A DNA stretch of 48,652 nt from an uncultured Ulvibacter sp. (GTDB lineage Bacteria; Bacteroidota; Bacteroidia; Flavobacteriales; Flavobacteriaceae): assembly GCA_938083445.1 (NCBI GenBank), contig CALKCP010000021.1, positions 1 to 48,652 of the forward strand, in the 5' to 3' direction. A program made the translations under genes and the position numbers. Below, in pieces: positions 1-8,221 of the stretch. The first letter of the stretch is position 1. Every line of letters begins with the position of its first letter. The notes under the pieces were generated by a model, which was not told where the DNA came from, did no database searches, and saw only the letters and a list, made by a program, of their open reading frames with translations.

Positions 1-1
1 A

Positions 2-364
2 GCTGTGCCTCCAGTATGTAAAATTGTTGATTACCAAAAATTCTTGTACGAGCAAAAGAAACGAGATAAAGTCATGAAGTCTAAAGCGACTAAAGTGATT
101 GTGAAAGAAATTCGTTTTGGACCTCAAACTGATGAGCATGACTATGAATTTAAAAAGAAACATGCTGTAAAGTTCTTACAAGATGGTGCAAAATTAAAAG
201 CGTTTGTATTCTTTAAAGGAAGATCTATCATCTTTAAAGAGCAAGGACAAATTCTTTTATTGCGTTTAGCTCAGGATTTAGAAGAGTTAGGAAAAGTAGA
301 ACAAATGCCGAAATTGGAAGGTAAACGTATGATTATGTTTATTGCTCCAAAGAAAGTGAAATAA
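2..364 (+). CDS. infC: Translation initiation factor IF-3, 5'-truncated by window edge
   Basis: IF-3 binds the 30S subunit and checks start codon and initiator tRNA during initiation. The open frame runs in from the window edge, so the N-terminal domain and true start are missing. The visible part begins in the linker region (PPVCKIVDY, then [11 protein letters not shown]), a hallmark of the family, and continues through the whole C-terminal domain ([18 protein letters not shown], then [17 protein letters not shown]). About 120 residues are visible, against roughly 180 for a full protein. It is followed by rpmI and rplT, the classic infC-rpmI-rplT order. A GTG at position 5 could be misread as a start, but the frame continues upstream of it. 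Confidence 0.97.
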   Translation, partial: AVPPVCKIVDYQKFLYEQKKRDKVMKSKATKVIVKEIRFGPQTDEHDYEFKKKHAVKFLQDGAKLKAFVFFKGRSIIFKEQGQILLLRLAQDLEELGKVEQMPKLEGKRMIMFIAPKKVK

Positions 365-417
365 TACTGGAAAATTTCCAGATAAAGATAATAAGCGAAA
401 ATAAAAACGAAGGAGAG

Positions 418-615
418 ATGCCTAAAATGAAAACCAAATCTAGTGCTAAGAAACGATTTAAGTTAACAGGTACTGGAAAAATCAAAAGAAAGCATGCGTT
501 TAAAAGTCACATCTTAACAAAGAAGTCTAAAAAACGTAAGCTTAAATTGACCCATGATGGACTAGTCCATAAGGCCGATGAGAGTAATGTTAAGCAAATG
601 CTTCGAATGATGTAA
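418..615 (+). CDS. rpmI: 50S ribosomal protein L35
   Basis: This is a small, very basic large-subunit protein of 65 residues, the usual length. The start is fixed by the family N-terminus [14 protein letters not shown], followed by the conserved [14 protein letters not shown]. An AAGGAG sequence at 410-415 lies only two bases before the ATG; a strong Shine-Dalgarno is unusual in this lineage and the spacing is shorter than optimal. The second ATG (427) would fit the spacing better but would remove the conserved first three residues. The gene lies 53 bp after infC and 93 bp before rplT and is presumably co-transcribed with both. Confidence 0.98.
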   Translation: MPKMKTKSSAKKRFKLTGTGKIKRKHAFKSHILTKKSKKRKLKLTHDGLVHKADESNVKQMLRMM

Positions 616-620
616 TTGCC

Positions 621-632
621 TTAACCGGTTAA
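621..632. repeat. 12-bp perfect palindrome in the rpmI-rplT spacer
   Basis: TTAACCGGTTAA lies six bases after the rpmI stop codon, in the 93-bp spacer before rplT. It is self-complementary. In other bacteria L20 represses its own operon by binding leader RNA, so a structured spacer is plausible here, but no full L20-binding fold could be derived by eye. It may simply be chance. Confidence 0.35.
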
Positions 633-708
633 AACAAATAAACATAACCTTGGAGTATGGCTTATTAAGTGTCTAATTGACCGCCTGCTACAAAAAACAA
701 TTAAAATT

Positions 709-1053
709 ATGCCAAGATCAGTAAATTCAGTTGCAAAGAGAGCCAGAAGAAAAAAGGTTCTTAAGCAAGCCAAAGGGTACTTTGGAAGACGTAAAAATGT
801 ATGGACTGTTGCAAAGAACGCCGTTGATAAAGCGATGTCGTATGCATACAGAGACAGACGAAACAAAAAGAGAACATTTAGAGCTTTGTGGATTACGCGT
901 ATAAACGCAGGTGCACGTCAGCATGGAATGTCTTATTCTCAGTTTATGGGAGCCATGAAATCGAATGGAATTGAGCTAAATCGTAAGGTTTTAGCCGATT
1001 TAGCAATGAATCATCCAGACGCTTTTGAAGCCATCATAAATAAAGTAAAATAA
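709..1053 (+). CDS. rplT: 50S ribosomal protein L20
   Basis: L20 is a basic, early-assembly 23S rRNA-binding protein. At 114 residues it has the normal length. It opens with the typical [20 protein letters not shown] and contains the conserved [19 protein letters not shown] and WITRINA blocks; the C-terminal domain ends with [15 protein letters not shown]. It is the last gene of the infC-rpmI-rplT group and is followed 24 bases later by a strong hairpin terminator. L20 is known to autoregulate this operon in other bacteria; whether it does so here is inference. Confidence 0.98.
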   Translation: MPRSVNSVAKRARRKKVLKQAKGYFGRRKNVWTVAKNAVDKAMSYAYRDRRNKKRTFRALWITRINAGARQHGMSYSQFMGAMKSNGIELNRKVLADLAMNHPDAFEAIINKVK

Positions 1054-1076
1054 GATATTAATACTATTATTTCGCT

Positions 1077-1111
1077 AAAAGCCCTGCTCATCTGAGCAGG
1101 GCTTTTTTTTT
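1077..1111 (+). terminator. Rho-independent terminator of the infC-rpmI-rplT operon
   Basis: Stem GCCCTGCTCA (1081-1090) pairs with TGAGCAGGGC (1093-1102). It is extended by an A-tract before it and a run of T (1103-1111) after it. It stands 24 bases after the rplT stop. Confidence 0.93.
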
Positions 1112-1161
1112 GACATAAAACCAGTAACTTAAAAAATTTCATATATTTAACAAAAAAAACA

Positions 1162-2112
1162 ATGCATCTTCGAGTAATGCATCTTTTGTTTCTTCTAATT
1201 GTCTCGAGCAATTTTCTACTTGCCCAACAAGCGAGCGGTAAACACTATAAAATTAATAAGTATAGAACCATCTACCTTCCGTTGGGTGACATATCGTTTG
1301 CCGATAAATTAGTGGAATATAAAGTTGGAGATCCAGCTCCTTCAAGAAAGAACAGAGATAGCACGCAATGCCTAAATGAGCCTAACTATGTTGATTATAC
1401 CACACCAAATTTTATTTCATTAGGCTGCGGTGGTATTTTAATATTAGAATTTACAAACAACGGGTTTATGAATTTGAAAGGTGATGATCTTTACATTTTT
1501 GAAGTGGCCCCTTCCAGAGAGTCGATGAGAATAGATGTTTCTACCGACGGTTTAGAATGGTTCTATGCTGGTCAGGTTTCGGGGGGAGCCTCTGCTATAG
1601 AACTCAGTGATTTCAATATCGAAACAGATGCTGTTTTCTATTTTGTTCGTATTACCGATTTAAAAGACACCTGTAATGGAAAAAGTTCGGGTGCCGATAT
1701 TGATGCTGTTGGGGCAATAAATAGTGTCATTAAACTATCAATAGATGCAAATGTACTCTTTGATGTTGCGAAATCTGAATTAATTGAGGAAGCGAAATAT
1801 ACCTTAGACTCTGTTGCTGGCGTTATTCATCAAATTGATAAAGCCACCATATTGGTTGAAGGACATACAGATAGTGATGGAGGCGTGCACTATAATCAGC
1901 GTCTTTCAGAGCGGAGATGTTTGGCCGTCGAAAAGCAAATGAAATTGTTATTGGCCAACCAGGGATCTTACGACTATGATATAAACGGATATGGTGAACA
2001 TAAGCCAGTAGCTCCAAATGATACTAAAGAAAGTAAAAAATTAAACCGAAGAGTTGAGATAACGGTGCTTCCTCCCAAAGAGTATTTCGAATCTTTAGAT
2101 CAGAAAAACTAG
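1162..2112 (+). CDS. Secreted protein with C-terminal OmpA peptidoglycan-binding domain
   Basis: The N-terminus is hydrophobic and ends in LLAQQ, which looks like a Sec signal peptide with cleavage near residue 21-22. A second ATG at 1177 gives an even tighter signal peptide and could be the real start. Residues about 40-190 form an extracellular-type beta-rich domain (LGCGGILILEF, DLYIFEVAPSRESMRIDVS, GADIDAVGAI) with several cysteines. Residues about 195-310 form an OmpA-like domain with VLFDVAKSELI, VEGHTDSDGG, NQRLSERR and LNRRVEI, the surface that binds diaminopimelate in peptidoglycan. The likely role is a periplasmic or outer-membrane protein anchored to the cell wall; the ligand of the first domain is unknown. 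Its stop overlaps the stop of the convergent next gene by four bases. Confidence 0.85.
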   Translation: MHLRVMHLLFLLIVSSNFLLAQQASGKHYKINKYRTIYLPLGDISFADKLVEYKVGDPAPSRKNRDSTQCLNEPNYVDYTTPNFISLGCGGILILEFTNNGFMNLKGDDLYIFEVAPSRESMRIDVSTDGLEWFYAGQVSGGASAIELSDFNIETDAVFYFVRITDLKDTCNGKSSGADIDAVGAINSVIKLSIDANVLFDVAKSELIEEAKYTLDSVAGVIHQIDKATILVEGHTDSDGGVHYNQRLSERRCLAVEKQMKLLLANQGSYDYDINGYGEHKPVAPNDTKESKKLNRRVEITVLPPKEYFESLDQKN

Positions 2113-3368
2113 GTTTTCTGTTTTTTCTTTTTTGCCGCAGGAAATAATACATTGTTAAGGATGAGGCGATATCCTGGTGAATTTGGATGCAATGCCAACT
2201 CTGTTTTAGGATCCCCTACCCTATGCTGGTAATCTTCTGGATCGTGACCGCTGTAGAATGTGTAAAACCCTTTCCCTTTTATTCCGTGGACATATCGTGC
2301 TTCACCGTTTGATTTATTCTCACCCATTATTAAAACATTCGATTTGATCTGGTCTCTAGAAAAAGAAGTGGTCTGCCCCATAAACCCTTTTACTAATGAG
2401 GTATGATTTTGAACTAACATAGAAGGAATTGGGTCCCATTTTGCAGAATAATCCATTAATGAAAAGTAATCTCGTTCCTTAGATATCTTTCTTTTGGTTG
2501 TCATGTCGATAGAAGAAAACTCATAAACCATTGGACTGCGTTCCAAAATATAATCTTTAAAGGCAAATGTTCTACTATAATCAATTTTACTCTGATACCC
2601 TGGCTCACTAGGGTCTCCATCAAACATAGGTTCACAGATATCTAAACCCTCTGCAGAGAGTGCAATATCGAAACTGTCTGTGGCGCTGCACATGGCAAAC
2701 ATAAATCCGCCGCCTATTACATAATCACGAATTTTCAAAGCCACATCTCTTTTTGCTTCAGACACTTTTGAATAGCCCAAATTAGCTGCCGATGCTTCCG
2801 CCTTCTTTTTTTCTTGAATGTACCAAGGGGCCGAGCGATAGGCTCGGTAAAATTTTCCGTATTGCCCTGTAAAATCTTCGTGATGTAAGTGCAACCAATC
2901 GTACAGTATTAATTGATCTCCTAAAACTTCTTCATCATAAATTACAGTATATGGTATTTCAGCATAGGTCAAGACCATGGTAACAGCATCGTCCCACGGA
3001 AGGTTTCCTTTAGGCGAATAAACGGCTATACGAGGCGCTTTTTCCAAGACCACAGCTTCCATATTTTTCGATGGACTGCTTATTTCAGTAAGAATTTCGT
3101 CAGTTTTTCCATTCGACAGAACTTCAAAAGAGATCCCTCTAACCTTACATTCTTTTCTTATAGCATCGGAATCTGGCAATAAAAAAGAACCGCCCCTATA
3201 ATTAAGCAACCACTTTACTTTGACATTTTTTTCAAGTGTCCAATAGGTAAGTCCGTATGCTTTTAGGTGTTCTTTTTGGTCTTCAGCATCCATGGGTATT
3301 AAAATGTAGGAAGCTGTGGCGTTTATAGAAAAAAGAAATAGTAAAAAAACGGCAAAATATTTGGTCAT
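2109..3368 (-). CDS. Exported flavobacterial protein of uncertain function ('asparagine synthetase B'-like naming)
   Basis: A 419-residue protein with a clear Sec signal (hydrophobic residues 4-18, cleavage near NATAS). Conserved-looking blocks include YILIPMDAEDQKEHLKAYG, NYRGGSFLLPD, WLHLHHEDFTGQYGKFYRAY and, near the C-terminus, FYSGHDPEDYQHRVGD. The middle (residues about 110-270) has a GATase-like feel (APRIAVYSPKGNLPWDDAV, GGGFMFAMCSATDSFD). From memory, homologues in flavobacteria are often filed as asparagine synthetase B, but I see neither the N-terminal catalytic cysteine nor the PP-loop (SGGxDS) of that enzyme, so the name should not be trusted. It appears monocistronic, with 154 bp to dnaB upstream. 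Confidence 0.72.
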   Translation of the reverse strand: MTKYFAVFLLFLFSINATASYILIPMDAEDQKEHLKAYGLTYWTLEKNVKVKWLLNYRGGSFLLPDSDAIRKECKVRGISFEVLSNGKTDEILTEISSPSKNMEAVVLEKAPRIAVYSPKGNLPWDDAVTMVLTYAEIPYTVIYDEEVLGDQLILYDWLHLHHEDFTGQYGKFYRAYRSAPWYIQEKKKAEASAANLGYSKVSEAKRDVALKIRDYVIGGGFMFAMCSATDSFDIALSAEGLDICEPMFDGDPSEPGYQSKIDYSRTFAFKDYILERSPMVYEFSSIDMTTKRKISKERDYFSLMDYSAKWDPIPSMLVQNHTSLVKGFMGQTTSFSRDQIKSNVLIMGENKSNGEARYVHGIKGKGFYTFYSGHDPEDYQHRVGDPKTELALHPNSPGYRLILNNVLFPAAKKKKQKT

Positions 3369-3522
3369 GAGGCTAAGATAACGACAAAAAATGAGTCCTA
3401 TTGACTCTCCATTCAGAATTAAGAAAAATTTAAAACAATATCGTTTATTTCAAATGCTACTTTGTTGTAGAAGGACATAAGCTATTCTGTATTATGGTAC
3501 TTTTAGAAAGAAAAACGACTTC

Positions 3523-5076
3523 CTAAAAAGGGACTTCATTACCACCCTCCGACTTCAAATCATCGTTCATTGAGCTGCCAAATGCCTCGTTAGCCGATGG
3601 AAGGTTTTCAGGTTTAAAAGTGTCGTCGTTTGCCGCTGCATTCATACGAGAGTGGAATTCGGAAGGGTAATCAAAAGAATCTAGGTTTTCAAACTTTCCT
3701 AAATGACCAATAAACTTTAGTCGAATTTCATCCAGTCCTCCATTACGATGCTTGGCTATAATAAATTCTGCCTGCCCAGCGGTGGGGCTTCTGTCATCAT
3801 CATCCCATTCATCAATTTTGTAATACTCGGGGCGGAAAATAAAAGATACAATATCTGCATCCTGCTCTATTGCTCCAGATTCCCTCAGATCGGATAGCAA
3901 AGGTCTTTTACTTCCTCCACGTGTTTCAACGGCCCGAGACAATTGTGAAAGTGCGATCACAGGAATATTTAGCTCCTTGGCCAAGGCTTTTAAATTTCTA
4001 GAAATAGTAGAAATTTCTTGTTCTCGATTCCCTCCTTTTTGACTACTACCCGCAGTCATTAACTGAAGATAATCGATCATAATTAGTTTTATTCCGTGTT
4101 GTGAAGCTAACCTTCTCGCCTTTGCTCTAAGATCAAAAATGGAAAGCGAAGGTGTGTCATCAATAAAAAGCGGTGCTTTTTCAAGACTTTTAACCTTTAC
4201 ATTAAGTTGCTCCCATTCGTGTTTTTCTAAATTACCCGTACGTAGTTTCTCTGAGCTAAGACCCGTTTCGGATGAAATAAGACGCGTTATTAGTTGAACC
4301 GATGCCATTTCCAATGAGAAAAATGCTACTGGTATATTGTGCTCAACGGCAACATTTCTTGCCATAGACAGGGTTAAGGCAGTTTTACCCATACCCGGCC
4401 TTGCGGCTATAATAATTAAATCACTTGGTTGCCAACCCGAAGTGAGCTTATCTAATTTAGTGAATCCTGATGGTATTCCAGAAAGTCCTTCCTTATTCGC
4501 TATTTCTTCAATTCTCTTTTTTGCCTGAATAACAAGATGCTGTGCCGTTTCAGAAGAGCGCTTAATATTCCCTTGTGTTATATCGTATAGTTTGGATTCT
4601 GCGGTGTCTAATAAATCAAAAACATCTGTGGTTTCATCATAAGACTCTTCAATAATTTCATTCGATATTTTTATCAAACTTCGTTGAATATATTTCTGCA
4701 GAATAATACGTGCATGAAACTCTATATGGGCAGATGAAGATACTTTTTGGGTTAGTTGAATGAGGTAAAATTCTCCTCCCGCTGCTTCCAGTTTTCTATT
4801 CTTTTTTAACTGAGACGAAACGGTTAATAAGTCAACAGGCTCACTATTTTCAAACAAAAGATGAATCGCTTCAAAAATATGTTGATGGGAATCTTTATAG
4901 AAAACCTCAGCGCTTAAAATATCAATCACCTCGTCAACTCCTTTTCGATCGATCATCATTGCTCCCAAAACAACTTCCTCTAAATCAATTGCTTGAGGGG
5001 GTATTTTTCCTTTTTCAAGTGAAATAACTTGCCCAGAACGTGCGGGGTATGAGGTTTTTGGCTGTACTTTTTCCAT
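3523..5076 (-). CDS. dnaB: Replicative DNA helicase DnaB
   Basis: DnaB is the hexameric 5'-3' helicase that unwinds DNA at the replication fork. At 517 residues it is a little longer than the usual 450-500, through a short N-terminal and an acidic, low-complexity C-terminal extension. The N-terminal domain (about 25-130) starts with PPQAIDLEEVVLGAMM. The RecA-like domain carries Walker A ARPGMGKT at residues 225-232, the Walker B region IKLIMIDYLQLM and the DnaB signature LSDLRESGAIEQDADIV. No intein is present. It stands alone, with 167 bp separating it from accA upstream. Confidence 0.97.
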   Translation of the reverse strand: MEKVQPKTSYPARSGQVISLEKGKIPPQAIDLEEVVLGAMMIDRKGVDEVIDILSAEVFYKDSHQHIFEAIHLLFENSEPVDLLTVSSQLKKNRKLEAAGGEFYLIQLTQKVSSSAHIEFHARIILQKYIQRSLIKISNEIIEESYDETTDVFDLLDTAESKLYDITQGNIKRSSETAQHLVIQAKKRIEEIANKEGLSGIPSGFTKLDKLTSGWQPSDLIIIAARPGMGKTALTLSMARNVAVEHNIPVAFFSLEMASVQLITRLISSETGLSSEKLRTGNLEKHEWEQLNVKVKSLEKAPLFIDDTPSLSIFDLRAKARRLASQHGIKLIMIDYLQLMTAGSSQKGGNREQEISTISRNLKALAKELNIPVIALSQLSRAVETRGGSKRPLLSDLRESGAIEQDADIVSFIFRPEYYKIDEWDDDDRSPTAGQAEFIIAKHRNGGLDEIRLKFIGHLGKFENLDSFDYPSEFHSRMNAAANDDTFKPENLPSANEAFGSSMNDDLKSEGGNEVPF

Positions 5077-5243
5077 AGGAACGAATGTAAATAAATTGTT
5101 AAGAGAAAGCGTTTAAAATAAGAAATGGATATCAACCTGTCATTAACAAATCAACTGTTGAAAACTTTGTTTTATTGTTAATAAGGTACGAAAAAATCCA
5201 AAGCCAAAACTGAAGATTTTAGAAAGCACTGTTAATAGTACAA

Positions 5244-6197
5244 CTAGGAATTGAAAACGCCCATTTTACTGTATTTTTCCATTCGTTGTGCAACAAGTTT
5301 CTTTGGTGATAAATCACTTAATTCTTTGTATGCTTTTTCAATAGCGCTAGAAACAGCTTCGAATGTTTTACTCCTATCGGTATGCGCACCTCCTAATGGT
5401 TCTTTTACTATAGAATCAATTAGTTTTTGTTTTTTCATATCCATTGGTGTAAGTTTTAAGGCTTCTGCCGCCTGTTCCTTAAACTCCCAACTTCGCCATA
5501 ATATCGATGAACAACTTTCAGGGGAAATTACAGAATACCAAGTGTTTTCAAGCATTAATATAGAATCACCAACGCCAATTCCCAAGGCTCCACCACTAGC
5601 TCCTTCTCCAATTATAACAACTATAATTGGCACTTTAAGACGCGTCATTTCGAAGATATTCCTTGCAATCGCTTCCCCTTGCCCGCGTTCTTCAGCTTCA
5701 AGGCCCGGATACGCTCCAGGGGTATCAATAAGGCATACAACAGGCACATTAAACTTCTCTGCAGATTTCATTAAGCGCAAGGCTTTACGATACCCTTCAG
5801 GGTTCGCCATTCCAAAATTTCGATACTGACGTGTTTTTGTATTGTACCCTTTTTGCTGTCCTATAAACATATAACTTTGACCAGCGATTTTACCAAGACC
5901 ACCAATCATGGCTTTGTCATCTTTGAAATTTCGGTCTCCGTGTAACTCTAAAAAAGAATCGCCACATATGGCCGTAATGTAGTCCATGGTATAAGGCCGA
6001 TTTGGATGTCTAGAAAGCTGGACACGTTGCCACGGTGTTAAATTTTTATATATTTTTTTTTTCGTTTCATGTAACTTTTTTTCAATCTGCGTACAAGTGT
6101 TAGAGACGTCTACGTCACTATCCTCACCTATTTGGTGTGCTTTTTCAAATTGCTCTTGTAGCTCTTTAATTGGTAATTCAAAATCTAGATATTCCAT
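5244..6197 (-). CDS. accA: Acetyl-CoA carboxylase carboxyltransferase subunit alpha
   Basis: AccA pairs with AccD to move the carboxyl group from carboxybiotin to acetyl-CoA, making malonyl-CoA for fatty acid synthesis. At 317 residues it is the normal length. It starts [17 protein letters not shown], the typical family N-terminus. The crotonase-fold core contains [41 protein letters not shown] and [12 protein letters not shown] (oxyanion-hole glycines). A TATATTTG -7 element lies 33 bases upstream on the same strand (6230-6237), so it is probably transcribed on its own. Confidence 0.97.
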   Translation of the reverse strand: MEYLDFELPIKELQEQFEKAHQIGEDSDVDVSNTCTQIEKKLHETKKKIYKNLTPWQRVQLSRHPNRPYTMDYITAICGDSFLELHGDRNFKDDKAMIGGLGKIAGQSYMFIGQQKGYNTKTRQYRNFGMANPEGYRKALRLMKSAEKFNVPVVCLIDTPGAYPGLEAEERGQGEAIARNIFEMTRLKVPIIVVIIGEGASGGALGIGVGDSILMLENTWYSVISPESCSSILWRSWEFKEQAAEALKLTPMDMKKQKLIDSIVKEPLGGAHTDRSKTFEAVSSAIEKAYKELSDLSPKKLVAQRMEKYSKMGVFNS

Positions 6198-6229
6198 AAT
6201 AATTTTCCAAGAGGATTTTGTATAATGTA

Positions 6230-6237
6230 CAAATATA
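6230..6237 (-). promoter_or_regulatory. accA: Candidate -7 element for accA
   Basis: Read on the minus strand this is TATATTTG, an exact match to the Bacteroidota TAnnTTTG element, 32 bases upstream of the accA ATG. No convincing -33 TTTG at 19-21 nt spacing is visible, so it is moderately supported. Confidence 0.5.
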
Positions 6238-6248
6238 AAATATTGTTT

Positions 6249-7151
6249 TCAGCTAAAAGGTAATCCGCTTTTTTTTCTTTTAACTGAGGTTTTAATTATT
6301 CCGTTTACAACAACAGTCGCAAGTATTAAACCCGCACCGTAGTAAAACCCTTGGCTCATATTTTCTGAATCTCCCAAGATCAGTAGCGCTAAGAGAATGC
6401 CATATACAGGCTCCATATTAATGGTAAGCATAACCGTATAAGGACTAATCCACTTCATTACATGTATGGATGCTATGAAAGCATATGCCGTGCAAACCGA
6501 AGCTAGTATTAAAAGAAGTGTCCAGTCGTTGAATGTGAGTTGAAAAAATGCTGCGCTGAAACTGCCACTCAGCGCCAAATAGATGGTTATAAAAAGTGAG
6601 CCAAAGAAAATTTCATAAAAGGAAATGACAGAGGCCTCATATTTTGCGGCAAACTTCCCATTAATAACTGAGAATAAGGCTCCCAAAAATGACGAACAAA
6701 GGGCTAAAATAATGCCCCATAAATTCTCAGCCTCAACTTTAAAAATGATATAGAGTCCCACGACAACGATGAGCCCGAAAAGAACTTCATACCAAACGAC
6801 TTTTCTTTTGTAAAAAATAGGTTCCAATAATGAGGCAAACAAGGCTCCTGTGGACATCGTGGCCAAGGTCACGGATACATTTGAAATCTTTATGGCACCA
6901 AAAAAGGCAAGCCAATGTAAGGCTATAATCACTCCTGCTATTAAGAAACCAGCCAAGACCTTCGGTGGGAACTGCAAGTCTTGTTTTCTAAACTTTATAT
7001 ATAGGAACATAAACCCAGAAGCCAATAACATTCTGTACCACACTAGAGGAATAGCATCTATTGAAATCAAAGCTCCCAAAACAGCGGTAAATCCCCAAAT
7101 AAAAACTATGAAATGTAAATGAAGGTAATTATATAGTTTAACGTTTGGCAT
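6249..7151 (-). CDS. EamA/DMT-family transporter
   Basis: This is a 10-TM drug/metabolite transporter superfamily protein of the inner membrane. Two EamA repeats are visible: the first from about residue 8 (HFIVFIWGFTAVLGALI) and the second from about 145 (WGIILALCSSFLGALFSVING), ending in PVYGILLALLILG. The substrate cannot be told from sequence; the superfamily exports amino acids, nucleosides or metabolites. The start is taken at MPNVKLYN (7151), overlapping the previous gene by 14 bases; a start at 7172 is also open but adds seven atypical residues. It is the third gene of a tgt - LptF/LptG permease - transporter operon. Confidence 0.88.
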   Translation of the reverse strand: MPNVKLYNYLHLHFIVFIWGFTAVLGALISIDAIPLVWYRMLLASGFMFLYIKFRKQDLQFPPKVLAGFLIAGVIIALHWLAFFGAIKISNVSVTLATMSTGALFASLLEPIFYKRKVVWYEVLFGLIVVVGLYIIFKVEAENLWGIILALCSSFLGALFSVINGKFAAKYEASVISFYEIFFGSLFITIYLALSGSFSAAFFQLTFNDWTLLLILASVCTAYAFIASIHVMKWISPYTVMLTINMEPVYGILLALLILGDSENMSQGFYYGAGLILATVVVNGIIKTSVKRKKSGLPFS

Positions 7152-8217
7152 TTCGTAAAAGATAAATTGCAAGCACGGTAAAAACCATGTTTGGAAACCA
7201 GGTTGCTACTATTGGTGAGAAATTACTTTGTTCTGCCATCGTACCAAATATCTTATCAAAAAAGATAAATATCATACCTATTGCAATACCCAGGGCTAAG
7301 TTTACCCCCATGCCACCTCTTCGTTTTATCGATGATACTGCAACTGCAATAATGGTTAGAATAAAAACGGATATTGGCAAACTCCATCGCTTCTGACGCA
7401 CAACTTCATATCTATTAATATAAGAAGAACCACGCGCTTTTTCACGTTTAATGAATTCATTTAGTTCGGGTAAATTTAGAGTCTCGGCAATATATTCTAC
7501 GGGAGTTAAATCTTCAAGCTCAAAACTAAAGACCGTATCTAATTTAGCTTCATTTTGAATAATATCATCATTCTCCCCGATGATTCGCTTGGAATAATTA
7601 CTTAAGGTGTAAGAACTGTCCTCTACATTATACTTGATTCTTTTAGCCGCGATTTTGTAAATCATTTTATTCCCCTCGAAATGTTCTAAAGTAAAATTAC
7701 TTCCCGATTTATTCACGATGTTAAAGTAACTTACATAAATGTAATCGTTGTCATTAATCTGTCGGTAAACATTGGTTTGATCTCTATCTTTTTTACCCTT
7801 ACTAATATAATCGTAGTGAAATTTATTGAACCCTTGGCTTGCCCTAGGAGCCAGATACATTCCTAAAACAAATCCAAAAGCACAGACGATAGTCGCACCT
7901 ATTAAATACGGTCTTAAAAAACGGTAATATGAAACGCCACTACTTAAGAAAGCAATAACTTCTGTATTATTGGCCAATTTTGATGTGAACCAAATAACTG
8001 AGAGAAATAAAAACAACGGAAATAATAGATTGGCAAAGTATATTGTAAAATCCAAGAAATACAGAAGCACCTCAATTAGCGGAACGTCATTCGCTAATAT
8101 CTTATCTATTTTTTCTGCAAGATGAACTGTAATACCAATTGGAATGAAGAGCAATAGTAATAGAGAAAACGTCCCTAAATATTGTTTCAATATGTATTTA
8201 TCTAAAATACTTAGCAT
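7138..8217 (-). CDS. LptF/LptG family permease (YjgP/YjgQ)
   Basis: This is an inner-membrane permease of the lipopolysaccharide transport machine; LptF/G with LptB2 extract LPS and pass it to LptC and LptA. At 359 residues it matches the family. It starts MLSILDKYILKQYLGTF, the family's typical amphipathic N-terminus, followed by TM segments near 15-35, 55-75 and 100-120. A periplasmic beta-jellyroll-like region covers about 130-270, and the last three TM segments end LLRNAKR. It starts four bases after tgt ends, an arrangement I recall as recurrent in Bacteroidota. Whether it acts as LptF or LptG cannot be decided; the partner is not in this window. Confidence 0.92.
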   Translation of the reverse strand: MLSILDKYILKQYLGTFSLLLLLFIPIGITVHLAEKIDKILANDVPLIEVLLYFLDFTIYFANLLFPLFLFLSVIWFTSKLANNTEVIAFLSSGVSYYRFLRPYLIGATIVCAFGFVLGMYLAPRASQGFNKFHYDYISKGKKDRDQTNVYRQINDNDYIYVSYFNIVNKSGSNFTLEHFEGNKMIYKIAAKRIKYNVEDSSYTLSNYSKRIIGENDDIIQNEAKLDTVFSFELEDLTPVEYIAETLNLPELNEFIKREKARGSSYINRYEVVRQKRWSLPISVFILTIIAVAVSSIKRRGGMGVNLALGIAIGMIFIFFDKIFGTMAEQSNFSPIVATWFPNMVFTVLAIYLLRNAKR

Positions 8218-8221
8218 CCGC

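Noticed and set aside
5251..5829. Long plus-strand open frame opposite accA
   Set aside because: It lies entirely antisense to accA, whose motifs are intact, and has no recognisable domain or promoter.
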